18,580 nt of DNA, taken from NCBI GenBank assembly GCA_003449615.1, contig DMHA01000426.1:1-18580 (forward strand), written 5' to 3'. Positions 5,914 through 13,259 of the stretch are shown one piece after another. The first letter of the stretch is position 1. Each line of letters starts with the position of its first letter. A model generated the notes under the pieces. That model was not told the origin of the DNA. It made no database searches and was given only the letters and a program-made list of their open reading frames with translations. This stretch comes from Flavobacterium sp. GTDB taxonomy: Bacteria; Bacteroidota; Bacteroidia; Flavobacteriales; Flavobacteriaceae. A program made the position numbers and the translations under genes.

Positions 5914-7275
5914 ATGGAAAATTCTGGAAATCACAGTGTATTTAATTTTTTTCAATCGAACACCGCTAAAATGATGATGGTGGGTTTGCTAACGCTTATT
6001 TTATTAATTCCCCTCGAATTTGTGAAAAATTTAATTACTGAAAGGTCGCAACGACAACAAGAAGTCATCACGGAAATAAACGATAAATGGGGTGAAAGTG
6101 TTTTTATTTATGGGCCTATCTTGAAAGTTCCTTATACCTATTATGAAGAAACAGTTTCGATAAACGAAAAAACAAAAGAAACTGTAAAACAGAGAAAAGC
6201 CTACACTAATTTTGCCTACTTTTTCCCGGAAGAACTCAAAGTAAAATCAAAGGTAACTACTAAACTCTTGAACAGGAATAACTATGAGTCGGTGGTTTTT
6301 AGTTCCAAAATGAAGTTTGAAGGCCATTACATCCAACCGGATTTCAGTAGCAAAGAAATTGCAAACGAAGATATTCAGTGGAATAAAGCTACGATTTTGA
6401 TACAAACCACCAATTTGAAAAGCATAAAAGAAGAGGTAAAAATCAATTTTGGTAATACAAAATTCACTTTCGAACCCGTTTATGAAACCAGTTCTAAAGA
6501 CAACACCGAAGCCCTAGAAACGGGTTATATTGATTTAGGTAAAATCCTTAACAACGGGAAAACTTCTTTTGGTTTCGACATTACTTACAATGGAAGCCAA
6601 CAAATAAAAATGGTACCTATTGGAAAAACTACTCAAGCAAATATGGAATCTAATTGGGCTTCGCCAAGTTTTACCGGCAATTTTCTTCCAGACGACAAAA
6701 CAAAGAAAATTTCGGACAATGGATTTGTAGCCAATTGGAAAATTCTACACATCAACCGTTCGTTTTCGCAACAAATATTCAATGACTTGCCCGATTTACG
6801 ACAATATGCTTTTGGCGTTGATTTTGTAATTCCCGTGAATCAATACCAACAAAACATTCGTGCCTCGAAATATGGTTTTATGGTGATTGGTTTAACTTTT
6901 TTAATTTTCTTTTTGATACAATCTATAAGCAAAATTAAAATTCATATTTTCCAATATTCGATGATAGGACTGGCATTGATAATGTTTTACACCTTGTTGA
7001 TTTCAATCACAGAGCACAGTAGTTTTATGAAAGCCTATATTATTTCAGGTATTGCCGTTATCAGCTTAATCACTTTATATTCTTTTGCTATTTTAAAAAA
7101 CCGAAAATTCCCGATGTTTATTGGTGTTTCGCTAAGTTCATTATACACATTTTTGTATGTAATCATCCAATTAGAAAACTATGCCTTATTAGTGGGAAGC
7201 ATCGGATTGTTTGCTATTCTTGCCGCCGTGATGTATTTTTCCAGAAAAATTGATTGGAACAATAGCAATTCATAG
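5914..7275 (+). CDS. creD: CreD family inner-membrane protein
   Basis: A 453-residue CreD-type protein. The ATG at 5914 (MENSGNHSVFNFFQ) is preferred; the longer in-frame start at 5806 would lie inside the operator palindrome and translate the hexamer repeat. Features are an N-terminal membrane helix (about 19-36) followed by the family hallmark VKNLITERSQRQQEVITEINDKWG, a large periplasmic beta-rich domain (about 60-310) and a C-terminal block of five or six membrane helices (about 325-445) ending NSNS. In E. coli CreD is controlled by CreBC and affects envelope stress and colicin tolerance; its biochemical role is unknown. Here the regulator is a winged-helix protein rather than a two-component system. 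Downstream is a 530-nt gene-free stretch. Confidence 0.92.
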   Translation: MENSGNHSVFNFFQSNTAKMMMVGLLTLILLIPLEFVKNLITERSQRQQEVITEINDKWGESVFIYGPILKVPYTYYEETVSINEKTKETVKQRKAYTNFAYFFPEELKVKSKVTTKLLNRNNYESVVFSSKMKFEGHYIQPDFSSKEIANEDIQWNKATILIQTTNLKSIKEEVKINFGNTKFTFEPVYETSSKDNTEALETGYIDLGKILNNGKTSFGFDITYNGSQQIKMVPIGKTTQANMESNWASPSFTGNFLPDDKTKKISDNGFVANWKILHINRSFSQQIFNDLPDLRQYAFGVDFVIPVNQYQQNIRASKYGFMVIGLTFLIFFLIQSISKIKIHIFQYSMIGLALIMFYTLLISITEHSSFMKAYIISGIAVISLITLYSFAILKNRKFPMFIGVSLSSLYTFLYVIIQLENYALLVGSIGLFAILAAVMYFSRKIDWNNSNS

Positions 7276-7338
7276 AATTTGTGCCATTAGAAATAATAGG
7301 TGTACAACAAATTGCTATTTTAAAATTGTTGCCACAAG

Positions 7339-7444
7339 AGCCAACGGTTGAAACCGTTGGCTATGGTCTTTGACAAGGACCGACGTTTGAAACGGTTGGC
7401 TTCAACATCGCCCACTCCCGAAAGCTTTCGGGATCAACCGTGGG
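7339..7444. repeat. REP-like palindrome cluster
   Basis: A perfect hairpin at 7339-7362, with arms AGCCAACGGTT and AACCGTTGGCT around GA. It is followed by imperfect hairpins at 7365-7381 (GGTCTTT/AAGGACC) and 7380-7400 (a decayed copy of the first). CCCAC (7411-7415) and GTGGG (7440-7444) enclose a perfect 18-bp palindrome, TCCCGAAAGCTTTCGGGA (7416-7433). The structure resembles dispersed palindromic elements common between flavobacterial genes, and looks like one repeat family inserted into another. Confidence 0.65.
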
Positions 7445-7578
7445 ATGATGAATTTTAATAAAATTAGGCTTAAAAACCAATTTTTTTAAAAATGCAATTT
7501 GTTTTGCAGCCATTGAAAACAGAACATTTGCTTTTAAGATTTTGGATAATGACAAGATATTTCAAGTTGTATATAATA

Positions 7579-7698
7579 GCACACAGACGACACAGATTTA
7601 ACGAATTTTCACAAATTCTCATTCTATTGCTAATTCATAAATAAGAAATCCGTGCGAATCTGTATAATACGTGCCGATAGATATCGGGATCTGTGTGC
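7579..7698. repeat. Second imperfect inverted-repeat element with internal palindrome
   Basis: GCACACAGA (7579-7587) pairs with TCTGTGTGC (7690-7698). Inner matches such as CACAGATTT against AATCTGT support one long decayed hairpin of about 120 nt. Inside its right arm is CCGATA-GA-TATCGG (7674-7687), followed by GATC, as is the palindrome at 7416-7433. It is probably a small non-autonomous mobile or REP-type element. Confidence 0.55.
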
Positions 7699-7796
7699 CA
7701 ATTACATAATTTGATAAAATAAATTAGTAGTATTTAGTTTTAAAAGCGAATGACGTGCATTGAAAATTGATAAGAAAAAAATCAAACCAAATTCCC

Positions 7797-7804
7797 TATT
7801 TTTG
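7797..7804 (+). promoter_or_regulatory. Putative -7 promoter element of rluF
   Basis: TATTTTTG matches TAnnTTTG exactly and ends only 4 nt before the ATG at 7809, so transcription would start at or next to the start codon. No well-spaced TTG is visible upstream. Confidence 0.45.
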
Positions 7805-7808
7805 CACT

Positions 7809-8621
7809 ATGGAAGAAAATCTAAAACGGCTCAATAAATTCATTGGAGAAACTGGCTTTTGCTCTCGCCGTGAAGCCGACAAAATCATTGAAGAAGGTCG
7901 TGTGACCATCAACGGAATTGTTCCAGAATTGGGAACCAAAGTTTCGCCTGAAGATGAAGTGCGAATTGACGGCAAGTTGATTCGGGAGAAAAACGAGAAA
8001 ATGGTTTATTTGGCTTTTAACAAACCAGCTGGAATTGAATGTACCACCAATTTAGAAGTTAGCAACAATATTGTGGATTACATCAATTATCCTAGTCGTA
8101 TTTTCCCGATAGGAAGATTAGACAAAGCTAGTGAAGGCCTAATTTTTATGACCAATGACGGCGATATTGTCAATAAAATTCTTCGAGCTCGAAACAACCA
8201 TGAAAAAGAATATACCGTAACTGTCAACAAATTAATTACAGATCGATTTATCGAAAAAATGAGTAATGGCATTCCTATTTTGGATACAGTTACCCGAAAA
8301 TGCAAGGTAGAAAAAATCAGCTCGACCACTTTCAAAATCGTCTTAACACAAGGTTTAAACCGCCAAATTCGTAGAATGTGCGAATATTTAGGTTATGGAG
8401 TGACAGCTCTGAAACGCATTCGAATTATCAATATTTCACTGGATATTCCTGTGGGAAGATTTCGTGATTTGACCGATGCTGAAATTAAGGAACTCAATAC
8501 ACTAATAGAACCTTCGAGCAAAACCGAAGAAGCGAGTTTGCCCAAACAAGAACCCGTAAAACGCAGAACGGAATTCATCAAAAGAGATGATCCGAGGTAT
8601 AAGAAAAGAGGAGATTATTGA
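7809..8621 (+). CDS. rluF: 23S rRNA pseudouridine synthase, RluF/RsuA family
   Basis: A 270-residue enzyme that isomerises uridine to pseudouridine in rRNA. An N-terminal S4 RNA-binding domain (about 5-60: RLNKFIGETGFCSRREADKIIEEGRVTING) precedes the catalytic domain. That domain has LAFNKPAGIECTT (69-80), the catalytic GRLDKASEGL with Asp105, and the C-terminal LTQGLNRQIRRMCEYLGY loop. The IECTT variant after KPAG and the overall sequence fit RluF (E. coli U2604) better than RluB or RluE. A charged tail of about 35 residues follows (TEEASLPKQEPVKRRTEF...). The ATG at 7809 matches the start of the S4 domain; an earlier TTG in frame at 7767 would overlap the promoter element. Monocistronic and convergent with purL. 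Confidence 0.92.
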   Translation: MEENLKRLNKFIGETGFCSRREADKIIEEGRVTINGIVPELGTKVSPEDEVRIDGKLIREKNEKMVYLAFNKPAGIECTTNLEVSNNIVDYINYPSRIFPIGRLDKASEGLIFMTNDGDIVNKILRARNNHEKEYTVTVNKLITDRFIEKMSNGIPILDTVTRKCKVEKISSTTFKIVLTQGLNRQIRRMCEYLGYGVTALKRIRIINISLDIPVGRFRDLTDAEIKELNTLIEPSSKTEEASLPKQEPVKRRTEFIKRDDPRYKKRGDY

Positions 8622-8722
8622 TTATCAAACCAATAATATCAATATAGATTTTCTAAAGAACTAATTTTTTCTTCCATAGTCGAAAATTTTAAACAGCTTT
8701 TATTCTATTGTATTAGAAAATT

Positions 8723-11700
8723 TTAACTGTTTTTCTCTACCCACAACCTCGCATTCACAAAAGCTTCGTGCCAAGGCGAAACTTCATCGTTTCTGTCTTT
8801 TGGATAATGTGCCCAATTCCATTGAAAGGTGGAACGCTCGATGTGCGGCATCATCACCAAATGTCTTCCTGTTTTGTCGCATAGCATCGCCGTGTTGTAG
8901 TCAGAACCATTGGGATTGGCAGGGTAACTTTCGTAGCCGTATTTCGCAACAATGTTGTAGTTTTCTTCTCCCATTGGCAAATGAAATTTTCCTTCCCCGT
9001 GCGAAACCCAAACGCCCAAAGTGCTTCCTGCTAATGTCGATAACATCACCGATTTGTTTTCTTGAATCGTTACCGAGGTGAAAATACTTTCGTGCTTGTG
9101 GCTGTCGTTGTGTAGCATTTTTCCGTGTACTTCGTGTTCAGGATTTATTTTTTCCAATTCCATCAACAACTGGCAACCATTGCAAATTCCCACCGACAAA
9201 GTATCTTCTCTTTTAAAGAAATTATCCAAGGCGGTTTTGGCTTTTTCGTTGTATAAAAACGCTCCAGCCCAACCTTTGGCAGAACCTAAAACATCCGAAT
9301 TAGAGAATCCTCCAACAGCACCAATAAACTGAATATCTTCCAAAGTCTCACGCCCCGAAATCAAATCGGTCATGTGAACGTCTTTTACATCAAAACCTGC
9401 CAAGTACATTGCATTGGCCATTTCACGCTCAGAATTACTTCCTTTTTCACGGATGACGGCTGCCTTAATCCTCCCCAACCCCTCCAAAGGAGGGGCTACT
9501 CTCGTCGGTAAAATACCCGTGAAATGTTTCGGAAATACAAATTGTAATGGTTGATTTTTATAATTGTCGAAACGGGCTTTCGCCGTTCCGTTTTTGGATT
9601 GTTTTTGGTCTAATAAGAAAGAGGTTTTGAACCAAATGTCTCTGTATTTGGCAATGTCCAAATTTAAAATTCCAAATTCCAAAATACCGTTATCGACCAC
9701 TTTTCCAAGTTTGAAAAATTCTATTTTATTTGAATTTAATTTATTTTCGAAAACTGTATCTTCTTTTGCCTGAATTACAACGCCAATATTTTCGGCAAAT
9801 AAAATTTTAACTAAATCTATTTCTTTAAAAACAGAGAAGTCAATTTTAGCTCCTAAATTCACATTAGCAAAACACATTTCTAACAAAGTAGTAATCAAAC
9901 CACCGCTTCCAATATCGTGACCTGCCAAAATCTGATTGTCTAAAATCAATTCTTGAATCGTGTTAAAGGCATTTTTGAAAAATTCTGCATCTTTAATAGT
10001 TGGTGCTTCGTTCCCAATAGAATTCAAAGTTTGAGCGAAAGAAGAACCACCCAATTTGAATTCGTCTTGTGATAAATTGATATAATAAATAGAACCGACT
10101 GTCATCACATCGCTATGAGATCGCAAAACAGGCTCTACTACTTTTCGAATGTCGGTACAGTTTCCACCAGCGGAAATAATGACCGTTCCCGGCGCAATTA
10201 CTTCGTCGTTTGGATATTTTTGTTTCATCGAAAGCGAATCTTTCCCTGTTGGAATGTTGATTCCTAATTCGATGGCAAATTCGGAACAAGCTTCAACAGC
10301 GGCATACAAACGAGCATCTTCACCTTCATTTTTACAAGCCCACATCCAGTTGGCCGAAAGGGAAATCCCTTTAATTCCATCCTTAATTGGAGCCCAAACA
10401 ATATTCGATAAGGCTTCGGCAATAGCGGTTCTTGTTCCTGCAACAGGATCAATTAATGAAGCGATTGGCGAGTGTCCGATGGAGGTGGCGATTCCTTCTT
10501 TTCCCATATAATCCAAAGCCACAACACCGCAATTATTCAAAGGCAATTGCAATGGTCCAGCACATTGCTGTTTGGCTACTTTTCCGCCCACGCAACGATC
10601 GACTTTGTTGGTCAACCAGTCTTTACAAGCCACGGCTTCCAATTGCAAAACTTGTTCTAAATAGGCAGAAATGTTTTTTACATCATATTCTAATGCTGGA
10701 TAATTGTAACTGATGGTTTTGTCCGTCATTACCGTTTTTGGTGAGCTTCCGAAGAAATCTTCTAAAGCATAATCCATTGGTTTCAAACCAGTCGATTTGG
10801 ATTGAAAAGTAAAACGATGATCGGCTGTAACATCGCCCACTTGGTACATTGGCGAACGCTCCCTGTCGGCAATTTTTTGAAGTAAATCAATGTCTTTTTT
10901 GCCAATAACCAATCCCATTCTTTCTTGGGATTCGTTACCAATAATTTCTTTAGCCGAAAGGGTTGGGTCGCCCACGGGCAATTTATCCAAATCAATCAAT
11001 CCACCAGTTTCTTCAACCAATTCCGAAAGACAGTTCAAATGTCCGCCAGCACCATGATCGTGAATCGAAACAATCGGATTATGATCACTTTCTACCAAAC
11101 CACGAATGGCGTTGGCAGCCCGTTTTTGCATTTCTGGGTTCGAACGTTGTACAGCATTCAACTCGATTCCAGAACTCATCGCTCCAGTATCGGCCGAAGA
11201 AACAGCCGCTCCACCCATTCCGATTCTGTAGTTTTCTCCACCAAGAATCACGATTTTATCGCCTTCCTTTGGTTTGTGCTTGATGGCTTGAACCAGTTTT
11301 CCGTAACCAATGCCGCCCGCTTGCATAATTACTTTGTCGTAACCTAATTTGCGAGTTTTTGGTTCTCCCCCTTCGGGGGAGTTAGAGGGGGATTCTTCGT
11401 GTTCAAAAGTCAAAATAGAACCTGTAATCAATGGTTGTCCAAATTTATTTCCAAAATCTGATGCTCCATTTGAGGCTTTGATTAAAATATCGATAGGTGT
11501 TTGATACAACCATTTTCGTTCTTGCATTCCGTTTTCCCAAGGTCTTTCTTGGTTTAATCGAGAATAAGAAGTCATATAAACGGCAGTTCCTGCCATTGGC
11601 AACGAACCTTGTCCACCAGCCAAACGGTCTCGAATTTCACCACCTGATCCTGTTGCAGCTCCATTGAAAGGCTCTACGGTTGTTGGAAAATTATGTGTTT

Positions 11701-12439
11701 CTGCTTTTAAGGAAATAACCGAATCAAATGCTGTAATTTCATAAAAATCAGGTTTATCGGCGGTTTTAGGAGCGAATTGCTGCACTCTTGGTCCTTTTAC
11801 AAAAGCCACATTGTCTTTGTATGCCGAAACAATATCATTAGGATTTTCCTGTGATGTTTTCTTGATTAATTTGAAAAGAGAAGTTTCTTTTTCGACCCCA
11901 TCAATTACAAAAGTTCCATTGAAAATCTTGTGACGACAGTGTTCTGAATTGGCTTGTGAGAAGGCAAAAATCTCGGAATCTGTTAATTTCCTGCCTAATT
12001 TTGTGGCCAAATTATCTAAATATTCTACTTCTTCAACACTCAATGACAAGCCTTCAACTTTATTGTAGGCGGCAATATCGTCAATATTCAAAATTGGTTC
12101 AGGCTGAATGTGAATTGTGAAAATATCTTGATTCAATTCGGAATATTTTTGCAAAAGCATTGGGTCAAAATCTATAAAATCTTCTAAAACTTTATAAAAT
12201 TCTTCAATTCTAATAATGCCTGAAATGCCCATATTTTGGGTAATTTCGACAGCGTTTGTACTCCAAGGGGTTATCATTGTGGAACGAGGGCCAACAAAAA
12301 AATCCGACAATACGGATTTTTCTATTTTATTGGAATTGGCAAAAAGCCAGTTGAGTTTTGAAATGTCTTGTTCCGAAAGGAGGTTTTGAGATTGAACTGC
12401 AAATATAGTTTTGCTTTGGTTTTCAAAGAAATGAATCAT
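8723..12439 (-). CDS. purL: Phosphoribosylformylglycinamidine (FGAM) synthase, large single-chain form
   Basis: A 1238-residue enzyme of de novo purine synthesis, converting FGAR, glutamine and ATP to FGAM. Domains in order are an N-terminal PurS-like region (about 1-140), a linker with FSQANSEHCRHKIF, and two synthetase halves including AETHNFPTTVEPFNGAATG, GGENYRIGMGGAAVSS and DHGAGGHLN. A C-terminal glutaminase follows from about residue 990, with nucleophile Cys1086 in VGICNGC and the His1199/Glu1201 pair in MPHIER. All catalytic parts look intact and length is near the family norm. Two short in-frame extras stand out: ESPSNSPEGGE around residues 348-358 and VAPPLEGLGR around 981-990. Both are encoded by copies of the same hairpin repeat and fall in apparent loop or linker positions. 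The start ATG at 12439 has a good -7 element upstream. Confidence 0.97.
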   Translation of the reverse strand: MIHFFENQSKTIFAVQSQNLLSEQDISKLNWLFANSNKIEKSVLSDFFVGPRSTMITPWSTNAVEITQNMGISGIIRIEEFYKVLEDFIDFDPMLLQKYSELNQDIFTIHIQPEPILNIDDIAAYNKVEGLSLSVEEVEYLDNLATKLGRKLTDSEIFAFSQANSEHCRHKIFNGTFVIDGVEKETSLFKLIKKTSQENPNDIVSAYKDNVAFVKGPRVQQFAPKTADKPDFYEITAFDSVISLKAETHNFPTTVEPFNGAATGSGGEIRDRLAGGQGSLPMAGTAVYMTSYSRLNQERPWENGMQERKWLYQTPIDILIKASNGASDFGNKFGQPLITGSILTFEHEESPSNSPEGGEPKTRKLGYDKVIMQAGGIGYGKLVQAIKHKPKEGDKIVILGGENYRIGMGGAAVSSADTGAMSSGIELNAVQRSNPEMQKRAANAIRGLVESDHNPIVSIHDHGAGGHLNCLSELVEETGGLIDLDKLPVGDPTLSAKEIIGNESQERMGLVIGKKDIDLLQKIADRERSPMYQVGDVTADHRFTFQSKSTGLKPMDYALEDFFGSSPKTVMTDKTISYNYPALEYDVKNISAYLEQVLQLEAVACKDWLTNKVDRCVGGKVAKQQCAGPLQLPLNNCGVVALDYMGKEGIATSIGHSPIASLIDPVAGTRTAIAEALSNIVWAPIKDGIKGISLSANWMWACKNEGEDARLYAAVEACSEFAIELGINIPTGKDSLSMKQKYPNDEVIAPGTVIISAGGNCTDIRKVVEPVLRSHSDVMTVGSIYYINLSQDEFKLGGSSFAQTLNSIGNEAPTIKDAEFFKNAFNTIQELILDNQILAGHDIGSGGLITTLLEMCFANVNLGAKIDFSVFKEIDLVKILFAENIGVVIQAKEDTVFENKLNSNKIEFFKLGKVVDNGILEFGILNLDIAKYRDIWFKTSFLLDQKQSKNGTAKARFDNYKNQPLQFVFPKHFTGILPTRVAPPLEGLGRIKAAVIREKGSNSEREMANAMYLAGFDVKDVHMTDLISGRETLEDIQFIGAVGGFSNSDVLGSAKGWAGAFLYNEKAKTALDNFFKREDTLSVGICNGCQLLMELEKINPEHEVHGKMLHNDSHKHESIFTSVTIQENKSVMLSTLAGSTLGVWVSHGEGKFHLPMGEENYNIVAKYGYESYPANPNGSDYNTAMLCDKTGRHLVMMPHIERSTFQWNWAHYPKDRNDEVSPWHEAFVNARLWVEKNS
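9470..9495 (+). repeat. In-frame palindromic repeat, copy 2, inside purL
   Basis: A 26-nt element with a perfect hairpin CCCCTCC-AAA-GGAGGGG (9479-9495), preceded by CCTCCCCAA. On the purL coding strand it is translated as part of VAPPLEGLGR, in the linker just before the glutaminase domain. It aligns with 11365-11390 (reverse complemented) at 18 of 26 positions with no gaps. Confidence 0.75.
11365..11390 (-). repeat. In-frame palindromic repeat, copy 1, inside purL
   Basis: A 26-nt element whose coding-strand form contains the hairpin CTCCCCC-GAA-GGGGGAG (plus-strand 11365-11381), preceded by CCCCTCTAA. It is translated as part of ESPSNSPEGGE, between conserved LTFEHE and RKLGYDKVIMQAGG. 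It lies in the opposite orientation to the copy at 9470-9495. Confidence 0.75.
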
Positions 12440-12470
12440 TATAAATGAGAAGTTTATGTTGTTTAGTCCA

Positions 12471-12478
12471 CAAATTTA
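12471..12478 (-). promoter_or_regulatory. Putative -7 promoter element of purL
   Basis: CAAATTTA on the plus strand reads TAAATTTG on the coding strand, an exact consensus match 31 nt before the purL ATG. I see no purine riboswitch or obvious operator; the -33 position is not well matched. Confidence 0.5.
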
Positions 12479-12526
12479 ATCAATTCAGGTTTAAAAAAAA
12501 AGCGTCCCGATTTTTATCGAAACACT

Positions 12527-12554
12527 TTGAATTTAATTGATGATGATTTTTCAG
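12527..12554. repeat. Direct repeat, left copy, flanking the toxin-antitoxin pair
   Basis: TTGAATTTAATTGATGAT followed by GATTTTTCAG. The first 18 bases are identical to 13260-13277 and the rest matches with one substitution and one missing T. The right-hand copy is the 3' end of the T9SS nuclease gene, so this copy is a detached fragment of a gene end. Confidence 0.65.
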
Positions 12555-12602
12555 CTATTTGAAGTTTATAGCTTCGATATTCGATGGTTTTCCGATCTAT
12601 TG

Positions 12603-12629
12603 AAAAAAAAATTAGTTCTGAAAAGAACT
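12603..12629 (-). terminator. Rho-independent terminator of the toxin-antitoxin operon
   Basis: On the minus strand AGTTCT-TTTC-AGAACT forms a perfect 6-bp stem followed by AA and a run of T residues (plus-strand A-run 12603-12610). It is located just beyond the toxin stop codon at 12652. Confidence 0.7.
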
Positions 12630-12651
12630 GGCAGATTACCGACTTTATTGT

Positions 12652-12909
12652 CTAATAATGAAACTTACAAGATATAATTTTAATAAAAGTATCTTCCACT
12701 CTGTAAACCAGTCTATGTTCATCGGTTATTCTTCGAGACCAATAACCAGAATAATCGTGCTTTAAAGCTTCGGGTTTTCCTGTACCTTCAAAAGGTGTTC
12801 TGGCACTTTCCTTAATCAACTTTTTGAGTTTAGTAAATACTTGTTTATTTTCTGTTTGCCATTCGTTATATTGTTCAAAAGCTACGCCAGTAAAGAGATA
12901 ACCTCTCAT
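12652..12909 (-). CDS. yoeB: YoeB-type toxin (ribosome-dependent mRNA endonuclease)
   Basis: An 85-residue Txe/YoeB toxin of the RelE fold, which cleaves mRNA in the ribosomal A site. It follows E. coli YoeB almost throughout: a helix with FTKLKKLIKESARTPFEGTGKPEALKHDYSG, then YWSRRITDEHRLVYRV, ending SCKFHY. The residues needed for catalysis in YoeB have counterparts here: the Glu in GKPEALKH, an Arg in WSRRI, and the terminal His-Tyr. Length equals the family norm, so the toxin is probably active. It lies 4 nt after the antitoxin gene, same operon, and is followed by a clear terminator. Confidence 0.93.
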   Translation of the reverse strand: MRGYLFTGVAFEQYNEWQTENKQVFTKLKKLIKESARTPFEGTGKPEALKHDYSGYWSRRITDEHRLVYRVEDTFIKIISCKFHY

Positions 12910-12913
12910 AAAT

Positions 12914-13129
12914 TTAGAGTTTTACTAAAATGTGTTCTCCTTTTTTGTCTTGTTCAATAGATTTTTTTAGCATTTTTTTATTTGCAGGACTAGACATCAA
13001 ATAAGTAGTGGTGTCCACTTCTTCCTGTACGGTAATCACTATGGGTTTAGATTTAAAATTAGCTTTTATAGCTTCTAAAATATCTGTCGTTATCTCTTGT
13101 GCTGACGATAAATGATATGTTGTGTACAT
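12914..13129 (-). CDS. YefM-like antitoxin with a divergent N-terminal domain
   Basis: A 71-residue antitoxin preceding the YoeB-type toxin. The C-terminal part, TTYLMSSPANKKMLKKSIEQDKKGE (about 41-65), matches the toxin-binding segment of YefM (TAYLLRSPANARRLMDSI in E. coli). The N-terminal part (MYTTYHLSSAQEITTDILEAIKANFKSKPIVITVQEE) is shorter than the Phd/YefM DNA-binding domain and resembles the small antitoxins of the DUF2683 type seen in Bacteroidota; that comparison is from memory. It should neutralise the toxin; whether it represses its own promoter is unclear. Confidence 0.85.
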   Translation of the reverse strand: MYTTYHLSSAQEITTDILEAIKANFKSKPIVITVQEEVDTTTYLMSSPANKKMLKKSIEQDKKGEHILVKL

Positions 13130-13222
13130 AATGTTGTTTTTAAAATTTATAGTACAAAGTTCACGTCTGTTACGAACAAAAAAAATAAAACCATGTATTG
13201 TAAATACTCTCTTTCTAAATTA

Positions 13223-13253
13223 CAAATTTAGACAAAAAAAAAGCTAGATTCAA
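13223..13253 (-). promoter_or_regulatory. Putative -33/-7 promoter of the toxin-antitoxin operon
   Basis: On the minus strand TTG (13251-13253) is followed after 20 nt by TAAATTTG (13223-13230), an exact -7 match with good spacing. The leader to the antitoxin ATG would be about 90 nt. The promoter overlaps the terminator of the upstream nuclease gene. Confidence 0.55.
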
Positions 13254-13258
13254 CTAGC
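13234..13258 (-). terminator. Rho-independent terminator of the T9SS nuclease gene
   Basis: On the minus strand GCTAG-TTGAAT-CTAGC, a 5-bp stem, is followed directly by nine T residues, 7 nt after the stop codon of the nuclease gene. Confidence 0.65.
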
Positions 13259-13259
13259 A

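Larger units (their letters stand above)
7276..7808. other. Gene-free repeat-rich region between creD and rluF
   Basis: No credible coding region. The only notable open frame (7361-7555, minus strand) runs through palindromic repeats and has no family resemblance. The stretch holds two blocks of nested palindromes, described separately, and the rluF promoter at its right end. Confidence 0.7.

Noticed and set aside
7361..7555. 64-residue open frame on the minus strand
   Set aside because: It runs through REP-like palindromes, shows no signal, domain or family resemblance, and is most likely a by-product of the repeats.
7339..7700. CRISPR array
   Set aside because: The repeats are palindromes of differing sequence with no regular spacers and no cas genes nearby.
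8622..8722. Terminator between rluF and purL
   Set aside because: The gap contains two AAAATTTT stretches in direct orientation but no stem with a convincing T-run for either gene.
8800..11347. Many plus-strand open frames of 60-140 codons opposite purL
   Set aside because: purL is continuous and conserved on the minus strand; the plus-strand frames have no domain, signal or start context.
12555..12660. Pseudogene of a second T9SS protein left of the toxin gene
   Set aside because: Only the last few codons resemble the nuclease end; the upstream translation (RKTIEYRSYKLQIAEK) lacks the sorting-domain pattern, so it is reported as a repeat, not as a pseudogene.
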